DNA of 7,424 nt, taken from assembly GCA_002372175.1 (NCBI GenBank), contig DFIS01000054.1:1-7424 (forward strand). Reading direction: 5' to 3'. Under the pieces are notes generated by a model, which did not search any database, had not been told where the DNA came from, and was given only the letters and a program-made list of their open reading frames with translations. The stretch is from Solobacterium sp. UBA3691 (GTDB lineage Bacteria > Bacillota_I > Bacilli_A > Erysipelotrichales > Erysipelotrichaceae). The position numbers were made by a program, and so were the translations under genes. Of the stretch, positions 5,667 through 7,424 are shown one piece after another; within the stretch, counting starts at the first letter, position 1, and every line of letters starts with the position of its first letter.

Positions 5667-7025
5667 ATGAGCGAAAGAAAGCTGAATACAAGTGTTAATC
5701 TTACGGGGGATAATCTCCTGGCAAATATAATCCGTTTTGCCCTGCCTGTCATGCTGTCATCTTTTCTCGAGATGCTGTTCAATGCGGCAGATACGATCAT
5801 TGTCGGAAAATTTGCGGGAAGTGACTGCCTGGCTGCAGTAGGAAGTACAGGTTCTCTGTTCTTTCTGCTGGTATCATTATTTAACGGTCTTTCCGTCGGC
5901 GCCAATGTCCTGATTGCACGTTATGTCGGTATGCGGAATGATGAGCGGCTGAGTACGGCTGTACATACTTCTTACTTCGTAGCGATCGTCTCCGGCCTGC
6001 TGATGTCTGTACTTGGCGCAGTTCTGGCAAGACCGATGCTGCAGCTGATGGGCACTCCCGACAGTATTCTCCCTCTCAGCACCAGATATATGGTTATCTG
6101 CTTTGCCGGGTGTATCGTCATGGTCATTTACAATTTCGGCAGTGCGATCCTGCGTTCCAAGGGAGATACAAAGAGACCTCTCAAATATCTGACGATTGCC
6201 GGTATTCTGAACGTTGTCCTGAATATGATCTTTGTGATCGTCTTCCATCTGAATGTGGTCGGTGTTGCGCTGGCAACTGTCATATCCAGAGCTCTTTCGG
6301 CCTGGCTTGTCACAAACACGCTGATGCATGAAACGGACGCTACACGCCTGGATCTGCGCAAATTACGGATGGATAAGCAGATGGTCCTGGAGATGATGCG
6401 GATCGGTATTCCGGCAGGGTTTCAGGGCATGATGTTTGCGCTGTCCAATGTTGTCATGCAGTCCAGTATCAACAGTTTTGATTCTGCAGATCTTATTGCC
6501 GGCAACAGCGCCGGTGCGAATATTGAAAACTTCGTCTATATCGGTATGGGTGCTTTCACCCAGGCAGTAGTAACCTTTACCAGTGCCAATATCGGTGCTG
6601 AGAAATATGAGCGTGTGAAATCGATTCTGATCATGTGTCTCGGGCTGGGTGTGTTCATGTGTCTGGCGACAGCTCTGGCAGTGACTTCGTTCGGTCCGTT
6701 CTTCCTGAATTTCTATACCGATTCACCCACCGTTCTGCAATACGGTCAGATCCGGCTGCATTCCGTCGCCATCTGGCTGTTCCTGAATGCGATCCTGGAT
6801 ATTGTGGTTGGTTCTCTGCGCGGTATGGGTTCTTCTACGCTTCCGACGCTGTTAATGCTGATCGGTATTACCGGCATTCGTGTCGGCTGGCTGGTATTTG
6901 TCTTCCCGCATATGCGTTCTCTGGAAATGGTATTGATCGTCTTCCCGCTGAGCTGGTTCTTTACCTCCATCCTGGAGATCATTCTCTGGTTCTGGGAGTA
7001 CCGCAAGAGATTCAAAAACGCCTGA
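5667..7025 (+). CDS. MATE family efflux transporter
   Basis: MATE transporters export cationic drugs, metabolites or other toxic compounds using a Na+ or H+ gradient. This 452-residue protein has the usual length and twelve evident hydrophobic segments in two repeated halves of about six. The N-terminal half opens with the characteristic FALPVMLSSFLEMLFNAADT (24-43), whose Asp42 is in the usual position, and LAAVGSTGS (55-63). The second half starts near residue 240 with MMRIGIPAGFQGMMFALSNV. The tail WFWEYRKRFKNA is basic and probably cytosolic. The ATG at 5667 has GGAGGT 6 nt upstream. It stands alone, divergent from degV. The substrate cannot be assigned from sequence; the Na+-driven, NorM/DinF-like branch is plausible. 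Confidence 0.95.
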   Translation: MSERKLNTSVNLTGDNLLANIIRFALPVMLSSFLEMLFNAADTIIVGKFAGSDCLAAVGSTGSLFFLLVSLFNGLSVGANVLIARYVGMRNDERLSTAVHTSYFVAIVSGLLMSVLGAVLARPMLQLMGTPDSILPLSTRYMVICFAGCIVMVIYNFGSAILRSKGDTKRPLKYLTIAGILNVVLNMIFVIVFHLNVVGVALATVISRALSAWLVTNTLMHETDATRLDLRKLRMDKQMVLEMMRIGIPAGFQGMMFALSNVVMQSSINSFDSADLIAGNSAGANIENFVYIGMGAFTQAVVTFTSANIGAEKYERVKSILIMCLGLGVFMCLATALAVTSFGPFFLNFYTDSPTVLQYGQIRLHSVAIWLFLNAILDIVVGSLRGMGSSTLPTLLMLIGITGIRVGWLVFVFPHMRSLEMVLIVFPLSWFFTSILEIILWFWEYRKRFKNA

Positions 7026-7063
7026 TTCAGACATATTACACGGCATGATCATGAGTATTCAGT

Positions 7064-7092
7064 AATAGCTGCCTTTCGGCAGCTATTGTTAT
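7064..7092 (+). terminator. hairpin terminator downstream of the MATE gene
   Basis: AATAGCTGCC and GGCAGCTATT form a perfect 10-bp stem (7064-7087) with a TTTC loop, 38 nt after the MATE stop codon. It is followed by GTTATGT, a weak T-tract, so it may act inefficiently or mainly as a 3' end stabiliser. On the minus strand the loop is GAAA, but no T-run follows there. Confidence 0.65.
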
Positions 7093-7196
7093 GTAACGCA
7101 TTTTCTTTTACAGCTTATCCATATCTTCCTGCACAAGTGAATACGGACCAGCACCGCATCTCATACAGACAGAGATGAATTCATCATCCTGAAAAG

Positions 7197-7220
7197 CAAA
7201 AAATGAGCACCCATGCCCAT
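7197..7220 (-). terminator. candidate terminator of the tRNA cluster
   Basis: On the minus strand ATGGGC and GCTCAT form a 6-bp stem with one G-T pair and a 6-nt loop, followed directly by six T. It lies about 73 nt after the 3' end of tRNA-Gly, the right side to end tRNA transcription. The stem is modest, and the T-run is also the putative frameshift point of the coding remnant, so one of the two readings may be wrong. Confidence 0.4.
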
Positions 7221-7267
7221 CTTCATCTCAAATTCAATTTGTGCCCCATAGGCCAAATTGTATACCA

Positions 7268-7283
7268 ACGGTGCATGCACCGT
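7268..7283. repeat. 16-bp perfect palindrome near the tRNA-Gly 3' end
   Basis: ACGGTGCATGCACCGT is a perfect palindrome 9 nt beyond the encoded CCA of tRNA-Gly. As RNA it could fold into a 6-bp hairpin with a CATG loop. It has no T-run and could serve in 3' processing of the tRNA precursor; function is not known. Confidence 0.6.
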
Positions 7284-7292
7284 ACTTTACAC

Positions 7293-7366
7293 TGGAGCGC
7301 GTGATGAGAATCGAACTCACGTATGCAGCTTGGAAGGCTGCCGTTCTACCATTGAACTACACGCGC
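7293..7366 (-). tRNA. tRNA-Gly(TCC)
   Basis: The cloverleaf is complete: acceptor stem GCGCGTG/CACGCGC, D arm GTTC-AATGGTA-GAAC, anticodon stem GCAGC/GCTGC with loop CTTCCAA (anticodon TCC, reading GGA and probably GGG), four-base variable loop, and T arm with TTCGATT. The discriminator base is T and CCA is encoded (7295-7293). Together with tRNA-Lys it forms a tandem cluster on the minus strand. Confidence 0.97.
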
Positions 7367-7368
7367 AG

Positions 7369-7424
7369 TGGTGTCTCGGAAGCGACTCGAACGCTCGACC
7401 CACTGATTAAAAGTCAGTTGCTCT
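7369..7424 (-). tRNA. tRNA-Lys(TTT), 5' part outside the window
   Basis: The visible part runs from the D arm (AGAGC) through anticodon stem ACTGA/TCAGT with loop CTTTTAA (anticodon TTT), variable loop GGGTC, T arm GAGCG-TTCGAGT-CGCTT, acceptor strand CCGAGAC, discriminator A and encoded CCA. The 5' acceptor strand lies beyond 7424. Only 2 nt separate its CCA from the 5' end of tRNA-Gly, so both come from one precursor. Confidence 0.95.

Larger units (their letters stand above)
7108..7286 (-). pseudogene. possible headless, frameshifted remnant of a small protein gene
   Basis: Two overlapping minus-strand frames read like coding sequence and meet at a run of six T (7203-7198). The first, open from 7286, includes YGAQIEFEMKMGMGAHF; the second, open from 7227 to a TAA at 7108, ends in CMRCGAGPYSLVQEDMDKL. 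Adding one T to the run would join them into about 59 codons. The first frame is closed upstream by a TAA at 7289-7287. Its only early start codon is a GTG at 7280 with no ribosome binding site, so it lacks a credible beginning. The CxxC pair is the only motif seen and I do not recognise the family. Both frames are short enough to be chance, and the region overlaps a terminator-like hairpin. Confidence 0.3.

Noticed and set aside
5877..6329. Minus-strand open frame of 150 codons
   Set aside because: It is antisense to the MATE gene and very rich in His, Gln, Asp and Arg, as expected opposite hydrophobic codons.
7293..7424. tRNA 3' end as a mobile-element attachment site
   Set aside because: No integrase gene and no repeated copy of the tRNA 3' end are visible in the window.

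Overview
The window reads as a chromosomal segment of a low-to-mid GC Gram-positive (Bacillota/Firmicutes) bacterium, probably an anaerobic gut-type lineage such as Clostridia or Erysipelotrichia. This rests on strong AGGAGG-type ribosome binding sites, short intergenic gaps, a feoA-feoA-feoB ferrous-iron operon with a FeoB-associated membrane protein, DegV and MATE proteins, and tRNA genes with an encoded CCA. The lineage is an inference; no marker gene fixes it.

Region 1 (1-3440, minus strand) is a ferrous-iron uptake operon. A sigma-A-type promoter (-35 at 3435-3440, -10 at 3412-3417) is overlaid by three ACTAACTA half-sites, which look like a DtxR-family-style operator. The gene order from there is feoA1 (3365-3153), feoA2 (3141-2920), feoB (2897-750), a 10-bp intercistronic hairpin (719-743), a 91-residue winged-helix protein in the FeoC position (695-420), and a membrane-anchored protein with a heavy-metal-associated (HMA) CxxC domain (423-46). 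The last two overlap by ATGA. A possible further gene begins at 27 and leaves the window.

Region 2 (3470-5503, minus strand) is a separate two-gene operon. It has a TATAAT promoter at 5498-5503, a DegV-family fatty-acid-binding protein, then an M24-family Xaa-Pro-type metallopeptidase 18 nt downstream, and ends at an intrinsic terminator (3470-3497) immediately before the feo promoter.

Region 3 (5563-7090, plus strand) is a single MATE-family efflux gene, divergent from degV. Its promoter (5569-5597) is spanned by an 8-bp inverted repeat that may be an operator, and a hairpin follows the gene.

Region 4 (7091-7424, minus strand) is the 3' end of a tRNA cluster: tRNA-Lys(TTT), cut by the window edge, and tRNA-Gly(TCC), separated by 2 nt. 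Between tRNA-Gly and the MATE terminator lies what looks like the frameshifted, headless remnant of a small Cys-containing protein gene, overlapping a candidate terminator.

Most of the window is ordinary core content. The less usual parts are the tail of the feo operon (metal-ligand-less winged-helix protein plus anchored HMA protein), its three-half-site operator, and the decayed coding remnant beside the tRNAs. I see no phage, transposon, CRISPR array or clear defence system.
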